Assembly (NCBI GenBank): GCA_024684375.1
Contig: JAIKWZ010000013.1
Coordinates: 1-41,252, forward strand
Reading direction: 5' to 3'
Length of the DNA: 41,252 nucleotides
Source: Clostridiales bacterium
Lineage (GTDB): Bacteria > Bacillota > Clostridia > Christensenellales > Aristaeellaceae
In this document: one piece after another, positions 30,997 through 39,875 of the stretch
Layout: each line of letters opens with the position of its first letter
How positions within the stretch are numbered: the stretch's first letter is position 1
Notes under the pieces: model-generated
The model's database searches: none
Told to the model about the DNA's origin: nothing
The model's input: only the letters and a program-made list of their open reading frames with translations
Translations under genes and position numbers: made by a program

Positions 30997-32265
30997 ATGT
31001 ATACACAAAGCGTGTACGCCTCTTCTCCCGCCGGCCTGAGCCGCGAAGAGATAAAGCAGGAACTCTCAAGGCTGCTTGACGGTCTAGAGCTTAAAAAGGT
31101 GCTTCTGCTCCCCCCGGACTACACCCGTTACCACTCTTACGCAGGCCAGATCACCGTAATGCTGTGGGAGCTTTTGAAGGACAGGTGCGATGTGGATATC
31201 ATGCCCGCCCTGGGCACCCACGTCCCCGTATCTGAAGCGGAATGGGAAAAAATGTTCTCCCCCATCCCATATGAAAAGATGCTCGTGCATTCATGGCGTG
31301 ACGACGTGGTCAAGATCGGCGAAGTCCCTTCCGCCTTCGTAAAAGAGGTCTCAGAGGGGCTTGTCGAAGACAAGATCGACGTCGAGGTCAATCGCCGCCT
31401 GCTGGACAAAAGCTATGACCTGATATTGTCTATAGGCCAAGTCGTGCCCCACGAGGTAGTGGGCATGGCGAACCGCAACAAGAACATCTTCGTTGGCTGC
31501 GGCGGCTCCTCCATGATAAACTCAAGTCACATGCTTGGCGCGTTTTACGGGCTGGAAAGGGTGATGGGCAAGGATCACACCCCGGTAAGGAGAGTGTTCG
31601 ACTACGCAGAGGAGCACTTCCTCAAAGATGTGCCTTTGTCCTACATCCTGACCGTTACCGATGCCCCTCAGGGCAGCATCCGCGTTCACGGGCTGTTTAT
31701 CGGCCGTGAAAGGAAGTATTTTGAGGACGCGGTCGCTCTCGCCCAGCAGAAAAACCTGAATCTGGTGGATGAGCCTTTCGACAAAGTCGTGGTGCTGCTG
31801 GATGAGCAGGAGTTCAAAAGCACTTGGCTGGGCAACAAGAGCGTTTACCGCACGCGCATGGCCATAAAAGACGGAGGACAGCTTATCGTGCTGGCTCCCG
31901 GCGTGGACAAGTTCGGTGAGGATCCTGGCATAGACAAGCTGATCCGCAAGTACGGCTACTGCGGAAGGGGGAACGTCCTGAAGCTCGTCAAAGAGAATGA
32001 AGATCTCAGGCAGAACCTGTCCGCGGCGGCGCACCTCATCCACGGTTCTTCGGACGGCAGGTTCTCCATAACCTACTGTACCCGCCTGCTCACCCGGGAA
32101 GAGGTCGAAGGTGTGTGTTTCAACTACATTCCTTACGACGAGGCCGCGAAGAAATACGACCCTGCTGTTCTCAAAGACGGTTTCAACACCCTCCCTGATG
32201 GGGAAAAGATCTACTACATCTCCAATCCCGCGCTGGGCCTTTGGGCTGACAAAAGCAAGTTCTGA
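30997..32265 (+). CDS. LarA-family nickel-pincer racemase/epimerase
   Basis: A 422-residue homologue of lactate racemase LarA (DUF2088), a family that racemises or epimerises 2-hydroxy acids with a nickel-pincer nucleotide. The residues expected in LarA are present. PPDYTRYHSY (about 39-48) is in the place of the DDxTRP block, H75 sits in ALGTH, H152 in VPHEVVG, K162 in NRNKNIF and H178 in NSSH. The spacings H152-K162 (10) and K162-H178 (16) equal those of H174, K184 and H200 in Lactobacillus LarA, where the lysine tethers the cofactor and H200 binds nickel. AAGGAG precedes the ATG. The gnd and KDG-kinase context favours a sugar acid such as gluconate over lactate. The maturation genes larB, larC and larE are not in the window. 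Confidence 0.88.
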   Translation: MYTQSVYASSPAGLSREEIKQELSRLLDGLELKKVLLLPPDYTRYHSYAGQITVMLWELLKDRCDVDIMPALGTHVPVSEAEWEKMFSPIPYEKMLVHSWRDDVVKIGEVPSAFVKEVSEGLVEDKIDVEVNRRLLDKSYDLILSIGQVVPHEVVGMANRNKNIFVGCGGSSMINSSHMLGAFYGLERVMGKDHTPVRRVFDYAEEHFLKDVPLSYILTVTDAPQGSIRVHGLFIGRERKYFEDAVALAQQKNLNLVDEPFDKVVVLLDEQEFKSTWLGNKSVYRTRMAIKDGGQLIVLAPGVDKFGEDPGIDKLIRKYGYCGRGNVLKLVKENEDLRQNLSAAAHLIHGSSDGRFSITYCTRLLTREEVEGVCFNYIPYDEAAKKYDPAVLKDGFNTLPDGEKIYYISNPALGLWADKSKF

Positions 32266-32279
32266 TTCGTATATACGCG

Positions 32280-32319
32280 AACCGCCGTGCCTCATTTTGT
32301 GGGGCACGGCGGTTTTTTT
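32280..32319 (+). terminator. Terminator of the kinase-gnd-larA operon
   Basis: A 12-bp perfect stem, AACCGCCGTGCC with GGCACGGCGGTT, runs into seven T residues. The minus-strand M20 gene stops 16 bp to the right; on that strand the hairpin has no U tract. Confidence 0.93.
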
Positions 32320-32334
32320 GAAGAGCGCGACAGT

Positions 32335-33507
32335 CTATTTGTCCATCGCCAAGGCAGCTTCCATGGCGATACCGATTTCTATGCAGCCCTCATCCGGGCT
32401 GAAGCCGGGCGTATGCAGGGCGCTTCTCACATTGTCTTCCGGAGAGGAACAGCCAATGTGGAAAAATGCCCCGGGCGCCTTGTCCAGAAAATAGGCGAAG
32501 TCCTCCCCTCCCATACTTGGTGCGTCCTTTATGAGCGTGTTTTCGCCGCCCGCGATCTGTTCGGCTATGTCCAGTACCCTTCTGGCATGGGATGGGTCAT
32601 TTGTCAGGGCCGGATAGCCTTCCTGAATGTCGGCCCTGCACTGGCAGCCCATTGCCGAAGCGATCCCCGCGCACATCTGTTCCGTCTCTTTCCAGATCTG
32701 CTGTCTCAGAGCGTTGTCAGCGCAGCGAATCGTCCCTTCAAGGACCACCTCGCCGCAAATGATGTTGTTGGCTTTGCCGCCGGAGATCTTGCCTATGGTC
32801 ACTACAGCGCTTTCCAGAGGCGATACCCTGCGGCTCACCAGCGTCTGCAGCGCCGTCACGATCTGCGCCGAGCACACGATTGCGTCCTTCCCCGCTTCCG
32901 GATACGCCCCGTGAGCGGACGCTCCCAGCACTCTGAGCTTCAAGCTGTCGGTCGAAGCGTTCAGCGTGCCCAGGCGAGTCTCCACCTGCCCCACGGTAAG
33001 CCGCGGCATGACATGCAGGCCGTAGACACGGTCGATAGAGTACTTTTCAAACACGCCCGCTTCCACCATGGGCTTGCAGCCGCCCTCTGTCTCCTCCGCA
33101 GGCTCAAACAGCAGCACCGCCTTCCCCGCGAACTCGTTAGAGTGTTCGCAGAGCAGTTTTGCCGTGCCAAGCAGTATGGCAGTATGCAGATCGTGGCCGC
33201 ACGCGTGCATATAGCCCTCATGCAGGCTTCTGAACGGACAGCCTTCCGGCTCCGTGATCGGCAGCGCGTCAAAGTCGGCGCGTATCCCCGTTACGGTCCC
33301 GGGAAGGGCGCCTTTGACGGCGGCCGTTATCCAGCCTCCACGGGGAGCGTCGTACTCGATTCCCAATTCGTTCAGCGCAGAAATGATTATCTGTTTGGTT
33401 TTTTCTTCCCTGAAGCCAGGTTCCGGTACCCTGTGCAGCCGCCTTCTGACATCTGTCGCCCAGGGCGCGATCTGGCGCGCTAAAAGCCTGATCTTTGCGT
33501 GATCCAT
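32335..33507 (-). CDS. M20D family amidohydrolase/peptidase
   Basis: A 390-residue metal-dependent amidohydrolase of the hippurate hydrolase/N-acyl-amino-acid deacylase group. The metal ligand motif MHACGHDLHTA spans about 100-110, the general-base region reads EPAEETEGG, and SMGGEDFAYF lies near the C-terminus. Members release amino acids from N-acyl or N-acetyl conjugates, or act on related amides; the exact substrate is unknown. I chose the ATG at 33507. It starts one base after the xylB stop and lacks a clear ribosome site, so it is probably translated by reinitiation. An in-frame TTG 15 bases upstream is the alternative. Confidence 0.9.
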   Translation of the reverse strand: MDHAKIRLLARQIAPWATDVRRRLHRVPEPGFREEKTKQIIISALNELGIEYDAPRGGWITAAVKGALPGTVTGIRADFDALPITEPEGCPFRSLHEGYMHACGHDLHTAILLGTAKLLCEHSNEFAGKAVLLFEPAEETEGGCKPMVEAGVFEKYSIDRVYGLHVMPRLTVGQVETRLGTLNASTDSLKLRVLGASAHGAYPEAGKDAIVCSAQIVTALQTLVSRRVSPLESAVVTIGKISGGKANNIICGEVVLEGTIRCADNALRQQIWKETEQMCAGIASAMGCQCRADIQEGYPALTNDPSHARRVLDIAEQIAGGENTLIKDAPSMGGEDFAYFLDKAPGAFFHIGCSSPEDNVRSALHTPGFSPDEGCIEIGIAMEAALAMDK

Positions 33508-33508
33508 T

Positions 33509-35029
33509 TTATTCAGCGTCAAACAGGGGCTTGTTCAGCGTATACAGCATCTTATACTTCTCATACGCTTTGTCGTAAGCCTGCCTGGTCTTCGGATCCG
33601 GCTCATAGTGGACTTCGTCTTCCTTGAGCACCTGTATGGCCTGTTCAAGGTCCTTCCAGACACCGGCTCCGACACCGGCAACCAGCACCGCGCCGTATGC
33701 GCCGCCTTCGCCTGCGCCGGACATGGTGTACACAGGCAGGTCGAATATATCCGCCGCCATCTGTTTCCACAGACGGCTTGACGCGCCGCCGCCGGACAGG
33801 TATACCTTTTCGGGTTTGACCTGCGTTCCCATCAGTTCGATCACCTGCTTGAGGCTGAAGGTGACGCCCTCCATGACCGCACGGGTCATCTCCGCGCGTG
33901 TGGTGCCCAGATTCAGCCCGTAGAAGATCCCTCTCGCGTTAGGATCGGGATACGGGCAGCGTTCACCCGTCAGGTAAGGCGCGAACAGTACACCGTTTGA
34001 GCCCGCGGGGACCTTTGCCGCTCTTTCGTCCAGAAGCCTGTACAGTTTAGTGCCCAGTTGCTGGGCGTCGATCCTGTCCTCGCCCGCCAGTGTTTTCGCG
34101 AACCAGCTCAGGGCGCCGCCGGCTGTCAGCGTGCAGCCAAAACAGTGCCACAACCCCTCTTCATTATTGCAGAACATCTGCAGCTTACCTTCCGGATTGG
34201 GCCTGAAGCCGTCCATTGCCATGGATACGTTGCCGCTGGTGCCGATCACCACGCCCAGGGTGCCGGGCTTGACCAGTCCCGTGCCCGTAGTCTGAATAAC
34301 CGCGTCTCCGCCGCCTGCGTACGTGGCAAGTCCTTCCGGCAGGCCGGTTTCTTCCGCCGCTTCTTTGGTGACCGCGCCTGAAAATGCAGTGCTTTCGAGG
34401 CACTCCGGAAATACGGCACGCTCCAAGCCGACTTTGTCTATCAGTTCCCAGGCCCACTGCCTGTTTTTGGTGTCGTAAAAGCCCGTGCCCGAAGCGTCGG
34501 AAACGTCAATGGCGATCTTGCCTGTCAGTTTGAAGCGAATATAGTCCTTTGGGCAGATGAACGCGCGCATTTTTTGGAAATTCTCAGGCTCATGCTTTTT
34601 CAGCCACAGGAGCTTGCCGCCCGTATATCCGGTGAGCATACGGTTGTTGGTATATGACAGCAGCCCTTCCAGTCCGCCCGCAAGGCAGGTGATCTCGTCG
34701 CATTCGGGCTGCGTCCTCTGGTCACACCATAGGATGGCGGGGCGTATCACCCTGTTGTCTTTGTCCAGCGCCACAAGTCCGTGCATTTGCCCGCTGAAAG
34801 AAACGCCCGCGATAAGCTTTTTATCCACCGGGTACGCTGTCAGTATGTCCTTAAGCCCGGCCTTGACGCCTTCCCACCAGTCTTCCGGATCCTGCTCCGC
34901 CCAGCCCGGTTTAGGAGTGGAAAGCGGGTATTCTTTAGTGGAGGAGGCGAGTACCTTCCCGCTGTCGTCGCAGAGTATGCATTTTGCGCCCGAGGTCCCT
35001 ACGTCAAGTCCTATCAGATATCTGTTCAT
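33509..35029 (-). CDS. xylB: Xylulokinase
   Basis: XylB phosphorylates D-xylulose to xylulose 5-phosphate for the pentose phosphate pathway. The 506-residue FGGY-family protein has the first phosphate loop LIGLDVGTSGAK (5-16). SGQMHGLV (79-86) is the substrate-site motif typical of xylulokinases, as opposed to gluconokinase or glycerol kinase. YAGGGDAVIQTTGTG (near 240) contains the catalytic aspartate, and VYLSGGGASSRLWKQM near the C-terminus is the FGGY signature. CAGGAA precedes the ATG, which lies 26 bases inside plsY. No xylose isomerase or transporter is near, so use of another ketose is possible. Confidence 0.9.
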   Translation of the reverse strand: MNRYLIGLDVGTSGAKCILCDDSGKVLASSTKEYPLSTPKPGWAEQDPEDWWEGVKAGLKDILTAYPVDKKLIAGVSFSGQMHGLVALDKDNRVIRPAILWCDQRTQPECDEITCLAGGLEGLLSYTNNRMLTGYTGGKLLWLKKHEPENFQKMRAFICPKDYIRFKLTGKIAIDVSDASGTGFYDTKNRQWAWELIDKVGLERAVFPECLESTAFSGAVTKEAAEETGLPEGLATYAGGGDAVIQTTGTGLVKPGTLGVVIGTSGNVSMAMDGFRPNPEGKLQMFCNNEEGLWHCFGCTLTAGGALSWFAKTLAGEDRIDAQQLGTKLYRLLDERAAKVPAGSNGVLFAPYLTGERCPYPDPNARGIFYGLNLGTTRAEMTRAVMEGVTFSLKQVIELMGTQVKPEKVYLSGGGASSRLWKQMAADIFDLPVYTMSGAGEGGAYGAVLVAGVGAGVWKDLEQAIQVLKEDEVHYEPDPKTRQAYDKAYEKYKMLYTLNKPLFDAE

Positions 35030-35684
35030 CGTTCCTGTTTTTCCCCCTCTTTAATTTATTCATCACTTTTTTGGATACGTCACTGATCTTCTTGGCGGAA
35101 AGCATGTTTTCCCGCCCGGAAAGCAGGCGCTTTATGTTCTCCCTGTGGCTGTACAGCGCCAGCACGCCCAGCAGCGCAGCGCAGATGACAAAGCCTTCGC
35201 TGTTTATGTGCAGTATAAGCACTACTATAGGCAACGCGATGGCAGTGGTTATGGATGCCAACGACATATAGCCTGTTATGAGCACGATGATCAACTGAGC
35301 GACCAGAAGCAGCAGCGCTATCCTCCAGTCCGCCGCTATCAGGTAGCCCAGTGAAGTGCTCATGCCCTTGCCGCCCTTAAAATTGAACAGCACGGGCCAG
35401 TTGTGGCCTATTACAGCCGCCGCGCCGCCAATATGCAGCCCGACTTCCCCGCCTATGGCTCTGCCTATCAATGCCGCCGCGACGCCTTTAAGCGTATCGC
35501 CCAGGAAAGTCAGGATGCTCGGCAGCCAGCCCAGTGTGCGCATCACGTTGGTCATACCTATATTGCCTGAGCCCTGTTTGCGGATGTCCACGTTCCCGAA
35601 CAGCTTCGAAACGAACACGCCGGTTGAAAGAGAGCCCAGCAGATAACCGATCACCGCGCACAGCACCGGATAAATCCAGTTCAT
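35004..35684 (-). CDS. plsY: Acyl-phosphate:glycerol-3-phosphate acyltransferase PlsY
   Basis: PlsY transfers an acyl group from acyl phosphate to glycerol 3-phosphate, the first step of phospholipid synthesis in most Gram-positive bacteria. The 226-residue membrane protein has three known motifs: GSGNIGMTNVMRTLG (about 38-52), FKGGKGMSTSLG (about 102-113) and HRENIKRLLSG (about 183-193). About five to seven hydrophobic segments surround them. A lysine-rich C-terminal tail is longer than usual and is overlapped by the xylB start. GAGGAAA precedes the ATG, one base after the der stop. The der-plsY order is common in Firmicutes. Confidence 0.95.
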   Translation of the reverse strand: MNWIYPVLCAVIGYLLGSLSTGVFVSKLFGNVDIRKQGSGNIGMTNVMRTLGWLPSILTFLGDTLKGVAAALIGRAIGGEVGLHIGGAAAVIGHNWPVLFNFKGGKGMSTSLGYLIAADWRIALLLLVAQLIIVLITGYMSLASITTAIALPIVVLILHINSEGFVICAALLGVLALYSHRENIKRLLSGRENMLSAKKISDVSKKVMNKLKRGKNRNDEQISDRT

Positions 35685-35685
35685 A

Positions 35686-37017
35686 TCAGTTTTCCTCGCC
35701 TTTGCCCCGTTCCCTTAATACAAAGCGTATCGGCGTGCCTTCAAAGCCGAAGGCCTGACGGAAACGGTTTTCAAGAAATCTTTCGTATGAGAAGTGCATG
35801 AGCGTCTCGTCGTTCACGAACAGCACGAATGTGGGCGGATTAGTCGCGCTTTGGGTAGCGTAGTATATCTTGAGCCTGCGCCCGCTGGTGGCGGGAGGCT
35901 GCATGACCTGCTGCGCGTCCTGGAGGATATCGTTAAGCAGGCCCGTGGTGATCCGGCGCGACGCCTGATCATACGCCTTCTTGGCCATTTCCAGCACACG
36001 GTCGGCTCTTTGCCCAGTCAGCGCGGATATTGACAGAATGGGAGCATACTCCATGAATTTGAGTTTTTCCCTTATCTCACGGGTGAATTTGACCAGTGTG
36101 TTGGTCTCCTTTTCCAGGGCGTCCCATTTGTTTATGATTATCACTGCCGGCTTGCCCGCTTCGTCGATATAACCGGCGATCTTGGTGTCCTGCTCGCTAA
36201 CGCCTTCCTTTGCGTCGATCAAAAGCAACGCCACGTCGCAGCGGTCGATCGCAGCAAAGCTCCTCACCACGCTGAAGCGCTCAAGCGACTGATACTCTAT
36301 TGCCCGTTTACGCCTTATTCCGGCAGTGTCGATTATGATAAATTCGTCCTCACCGCTTTTAAAACGCGTGTCGACCGCATCGCGGGTAGTGCCTGCGATG
36401 TCGGACACCATGACCCTGTCTTCTCCCAGAATGCGGTTCACAAGTGAGGATTTGCCCACATTCGGCTTTCCCACCACCGCGATGGAAATGGCGCTGTCCT
36501 GCTCCTCCTCGGGGTCTTCCTCCGGAAAATGACTGACGATCTCGTCCAGCAGGTCGCCCAGGTTCAGCAGGTTCAGGCTGCTCACGCCGATAGGCTCGCC
36601 CATGCCCAGCGAGTAGAAGTCGTAAACATCCGTAAGCTGCTTGGGCGAGTCGATCTTGTTGACTGCCAGCACTACGGGCTTGCCGCTTCGGCGCAGCATA
36701 TCCGCCACAGTCTCGTCGTCGGCGGTAACGCCCTGCTTGCCGTCGGTAAAAAACACTATCACGTCAGCGGTCTCGATCGCGATCTCCGCCTGGCGCCGCA
36801 TCTGGCTGAGCAAAGGGTCGTCTGAATGGGGATCGATCCCACCCGTGTCTATAAGCGTAAACTTGTGGGACAGCCACTCGCAGTCGGCGTATACCCTGTC
36901 ACGGGTCACGCCCGGCGTATCTTCCACTATAGCTATGCGTTTGCCGCTCATTTTGTTAAAGAAGGTGGATTTGCCCACGTTCGGGCGTCCCACCACTGCC
37001 ACCAGGGGTCTTGCCAT
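35686..37017 (-). CDS. der: Ribosome assembly GTPase Der (EngA)
   Basis: Der is a GTPase with two tandem G domains needed for maturation of the 50S subunit. The 443-residue product has the first Walker A GRPNVGKS (10-17) with TPGVTRDR and DTGG, and the second GKPNVGKS (183-190) with AGTTRDAVDTR. A C-terminal KH-like domain spans about 350-443. I chose the ATG at 37017 with GGAGAAG upstream; an in-frame GTG six bases earlier is too close to that site. It is the first gene of der-plsY-xylB-M20. Confidence 0.97.
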   Translation of the reverse strand: MARPLVAVVGRPNVGKSTFFNKMSGKRIAIVEDTPGVTRDRVYADCEWLSHKFTLIDTGGIDPHSDDPLLSQMRRQAEIAIETADVIVFFTDGKQGVTADDETVADMLRRSGKPVVLAVNKIDSPKQLTDVYDFYSLGMGEPIGVSSLNLLNLGDLLDEIVSHFPEEDPEEEQDSAISIAVVGKPNVGKSSLVNRILGEDRVMVSDIAGTTRDAVDTRFKSGEDEFIIIDTAGIRRKRAIEYQSLERFSVVRSFAAIDRCDVALLLIDAKEGVSEQDTKIAGYIDEAGKPAVIIINKWDALEKETNTLVKFTREIREKLKFMEYAPILSISALTGQRADRVLEMAKKAYDQASRRITTGLLNDILQDAQQVMQPPATSGRRLKIYYATQSATNPPTFVLFVNDETLMHFSYERFLENRFRQAFGFEGTPIRFVLRERGKGEEN

Positions 37018-37047
37018 TTGCACACTTCTCCATATTATTCTGAGTGT

Positions 37048-37076
37048 ATTCTACTACACTTTCTGTAATTTTACAA
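37048..37076 (-). promoter_or_regulatory. Promoter of der-plsY-xylB-M20
   Basis: TTGTAA (37071-37076), 17 bp and TAGAAT (37048-37053) on the minus strand, 30 bp before the der start. Confidence 0.6.
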
Positions 37077-37084
37077 GTCCGCGC

Positions 37085-37117
37085 TTACTTTCATTCACAG
37101 GATGACTATAATATAAT
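37085..37117 (+). promoter_or_regulatory. Probable promoter of rqcH
   Basis: Two overlapping TATAAT boxes (37107-37112 and 37112-37117) precede the rqcH start by about 25 bp. The -35 region is poor: TTACTT (37085-37090), at 16 bp from the first box, is the best candidate. Confidence 0.5.
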
Positions 37118-37138
37118 CATTAAGAAACGGAGAAGCAT

Positions 37139-38845
37139 ATGGACGGATTCACCGTATTTCACCTCGCCAGAGAATTGGATGCGCGCCTGAGTGGTGCCCG
37201 GGTAGATAAAATCGCACAGCCGGAACGTGATGAGATCATAATGACGCTGCGCTGTCCGGGCGAAAATGTGAACCTGCTCATCTCAGCAAACCCCGCCTGC
37301 TTCCGTGCGCATATCACTGCAATAAAAAAGTCCAACCCGCTTGAGCCTCCCGCCCTGTGCATGCTCATGCGCAAGCACCTTGTCGGCGGCCGTCTGACAG
37401 GCGTAAAACAGCTGTTCAGCGACCGGGTAATGGAATTCCGCTTCGAGCATACCGACGAACTGGGAGACAGGCTCCCCAAGTCCGTCATACTGGAAATGAT
37501 GGGCAAGCACTCCAACATCATCTTCATAAACGGCGACGGCCGCATACTGGAGTCCTCCCGCCACGTAAACGAGCTTATTTCATCATACCGCGAGGTACTT
37601 CCGGGGCTTAAATACATGCCGCCTCCTCCGCACGGCAAGCTGGATTTCGATCATCTGGACAATGCTTCCCTCAGTGAGGCTCTAAACGGCAAAAGCGGCA
37701 CTTTCGCTAAGCTGCTTCAGCAGTCGATAAGCGGCATGTCGCTCCCCCTTGCCCGAGAGGTCGCCTGCCGCGTGTGCGGCAGCGAAGACGCGAGCGTCTC
37801 AGATGCGGGGGCTTTCTCCGGCGCCGTGGTGAAAGCCATTGATGAGATGCTCACATGTCCTTCCCCCCGCCTCACTCTTGACAGTTCGGATGACCCGCTG
37901 GAACTGCTGCCTTTTGAGTACAAATCACGTTCAGGCATGCCCCAAAGGCTGTATCCATCCCTAAGCGAGGCGGCGGATGAGTTTTATCGCTTAAGAGATA
38001 TAAATGAGCGACTGGGACAGATATCTGCCTCGCTTAACCGTGTCATCAAAGCCAATATAGAGCGTACGCAGAAAAAGCTCACCCTGCAGAGGGAAGCGTA
38101 TGATTCCGCTTCAAAGCTTGAAGAGTACCGTATCAAGGGGGAAATGCTGCTTGCGAACCCCCATCTTGTCCGTAAAGGCCAGAAAAAAGTGCTGTTGCCG
38201 AATTATTACGACGAAAGTGCCTCTCTGATGGAGGTCGAGTTGGACGAAAAGCTGGACGCCAACGCCAACGCCCAGAAATATTTCAGGCAATACAAAAAAG
38301 CGCAGACCGCCCGTAAGCTTGCCGGCACGCAGATAGAAGCGTCATCAAACGAGCTGGAATACCTGGGAAGCCTTGAAACTCTGCTGGGGTTGTGTTCAGA
38401 CGAAGCCGCCCTTTTTGAGATCCGCGAGGAAATGATCCGCGCAGGTTATGTAAAGGACACAACTTCCCGCAGCCGCAAGAAGGCTCTGTCGCCCGCAAAG
38501 CCGCTTGAATATACTTCACCGGATGGCGTAAAGATCCTCGTCGGGCGCAACAATACGCAAAACGACGCGCTCACATTCTCCGCTCAGCCGAACGAGATCT
38601 GGCTGCACGCGAAGAACATACCCGGCTCACACGTGATAATCAAGGCCGAAAACCCCTCCGACGAAACGCTGCTTTACGCGGCCTCCCTGGCGGCAGCATA
38701 CTCGGGAGCTTCCGCTTCAGGCACGGTCGAAGTCGCCTGGACCCGGCGCAGGTACGTAAAAAAGCCCTCCGGCGCACGACCCGGCTTTGTCATCTACACC
38801 CACGAGACCTGCTTCCCCGTAAAACCGGCCGAGATAAGGCGATAA
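37139..38845 (+). CDS. rqcH: RqcH (NFACT protein), ribosome quality control factor
   Basis: RqcH binds stalled 50S subunits that carry peptidyl-tRNA and directs C-terminal alanine tailing of the nascent chain. It was formerly called fibronectin-binding protein A. The 568-residue product has the NFACT-N domain, including a D95-R96 pair corresponding to the conserved DR motif. Helix-hairpin-helix and coiled-coil regions follow (coiled coil about 285-430), and the NFACT-R domain near the C-terminus has IWLHAKNIPGSHVII. GGAGA precedes the ATG. It lies between der and smpB/ssrA, so several ribosome-related genes are close together here. Confidence 0.93.
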   Translation: MDGFTVFHLARELDARLSGARVDKIAQPERDEIIMTLRCPGENVNLLISANPACFRAHITAIKKSNPLEPPALCMLMRKHLVGGRLTGVKQLFSDRVMEFRFEHTDELGDRLPKSVILEMMGKHSNIIFINGDGRILESSRHVNELISSYREVLPGLKYMPPPPHGKLDFDHLDNASLSEALNGKSGTFAKLLQQSISGMSLPLAREVACRVCGSEDASVSDAGAFSGAVVKAIDEMLTCPSPRLTLDSSDDPLELLPFEYKSRSGMPQRLYPSLSEAADEFYRLRDINERLGQISASLNRVIKANIERTQKKLTLQREAYDSASKLEEYRIKGEMLLANPHLVRKGQKKVLLPNYYDESASLMEVELDEKLDANANAQKYFRQYKKAQTARKLAGTQIEASSNELEYLGSLETLLGLCSDEAALFEIREEMIRAGYVKDTTSRSRKKALSPAKPLEYTSPDGVKILVGRNNTQNDALTFSAQPNEIWLHAKNIPGSHVIIKAENPSDETLLYAASLAAAYSGASASGTVEVAWTRRRYVKKPSGARPGFVIYTHETCFPVKPAEIRR

Positions 38846-38873
38846 AAAACGCGGCTTCACCGCCGCGTTTTTT
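38844..38873. terminator. Bidirectional terminator between rqcH and the PHP gene
   Basis: AAAAAACGCGGC and GCCGCGTTTTTT flank TTCACC. The symmetric A and T tracts make it usable from both sides; rqcH ends at its left edge and the PHP gene ends 12 bp to its right. Confidence 0.9.
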
Positions 38874-38885
38874 ATACTCAGTCTA

Positions 38886-39809
38886 TTATTTCAGGAAGAT
38901 CGGGTTGCTCCAGGCACGGCAGCCGTTCTCGTCCTCTATCATAAGGCGTGTATACAGCTGATCCTTCACGCTCACTTTGAAGCGGGTAAAGAACCGGCCC
39001 TCTTCCGCCTGATACAGATGTGTCGGGCGCAGCCCGGTGATGAACCTGAGTTTTTTTACGGGTGAAGTCACGCAGTACGCGAAATCGTCCTCCACGTAGA
39101 AGTCGTAGATCATGGGTCCGCAGGATGCATAGAATTTGCCTTCCTGAAGCGCCGAAAGGATGCTGCTCACGTTCTTGTCCGCGTTCACCATCACCCAGCC
39201 CTTGCAGTGGTGCTCCGGTCTGTGTCCGTCGTCAACTGCGGTAGCGTAAAGCCGATGGCCTTCCACCAGCAATTCGTCCCAGATCAGACCGTTGTCAACA
39301 TCCATGCCATCTTCTAACACGCAGCCGCTGTTCCAGATCTCCATGCCGAAATAGCCCTTAATGTTCTCAAAAAGCCTCGCGGGCGTGCGGGACCAGTCCG
39401 GATGGCAGTACATGGCAATATTGTTGCGGCGTTTTAACTCATCCACATAAGGCTGGAATTCTTCCGCGCAGGAGACTTTGCCGTTTGGAACTATTTCGTC
39501 CTGGCTGTAGCCGTTTTTGTCCGCCTCAGGCCCCAAAGCCACTGTGTGATAGCACATGCCCTTTCCGTTTGTCAGCCCTGCGTCGATCTCCATGCCCGGG
39601 ATGATCAGCACGTCCGTGTCCGGAGCGTAGTTCTCGAAATTATAAAAGCGGTGATCGGTCAGCGCCAGAAAATCGTATCCGTTTTCTGCGTGGAGCCTTA
39701 TCGTTTCTTCCGGCGAAAGCTGGCCGTCGCTCCTTGTGGTATGGCAGTGGAGACCGCCCTTAAGAAAATGCCCGTTTAAGCCCGTAAATGCCTGCTGACG
39801 AATAATCAT
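38886..39809 (-). CDS. PHP domain metal-dependent phosphoesterase
   Basis: A 307-residue protein of the PHP superfamily. The first metal motif is GGLHCHTTRSDG (18-29) with H21, H23 and D28. ALTDHRFYN follows, then EIDAG, MYCHPDW and a later D/H-containing block, AVDDGHRPEHH. The C-terminal 80 residues form an extra beta-rich domain, as in CehA/McbA-like PHP proteins. The family includes histidinol phosphatase, polymerase exonuclease domains and 3',5'-nucleotide phosphatases, so the substrate is open. GGGAGG precedes the ATG. It is a single gene with its own promoter. Confidence 0.88.
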   Translation of the reverse strand: MIIRQQAFTGLNGHFLKGGLHCHTTRSDGQLSPEETIRLHAENGYDFLALTDHRFYNFENYAPDTDVLIIPGMEIDAGLTNGKGMCYHTVALGPEADKNGYSQDEIVPNGKVSCAEEFQPYVDELKRRNNIAMYCHPDWSRTPARLFENIKGYFGMEIWNSGCVLEDGMDVDNGLIWDELLVEGHRLYATAVDDGHRPEHHCKGWVMVNADKNVSSILSALQEGKFYASCGPMIYDFYVEDDFAYCVTSPVKKLRFITGLRPTHLYQAEEGRFFTRFKVSVKDQLYTRLMIEDENGCRAWSNPIFLK

Positions 39810-39838
39810 CTTGATATCCTCCCGTCTTTTCTCGGAAA

Positions 39839-39867
39839 ATTATACCACCTGAAGCAGGTCTGGACAA
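39839..39867 (-). promoter_or_regulatory. Promoter of the PHP gene
   Basis: TTGTCC (39862-39867), 17 bp and TATAAT (39839-39844) on the minus strand, 29 bp before the PHP gene. Confidence 0.7.
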
Positions 39868-39875
39868 TAGCAGGC

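Noticed and set aside
32287..33483. Plus-strand open frame of 398 codons
   Set aside because: It is antisense to the M20 gene and begins inside the terminator stem of larA.
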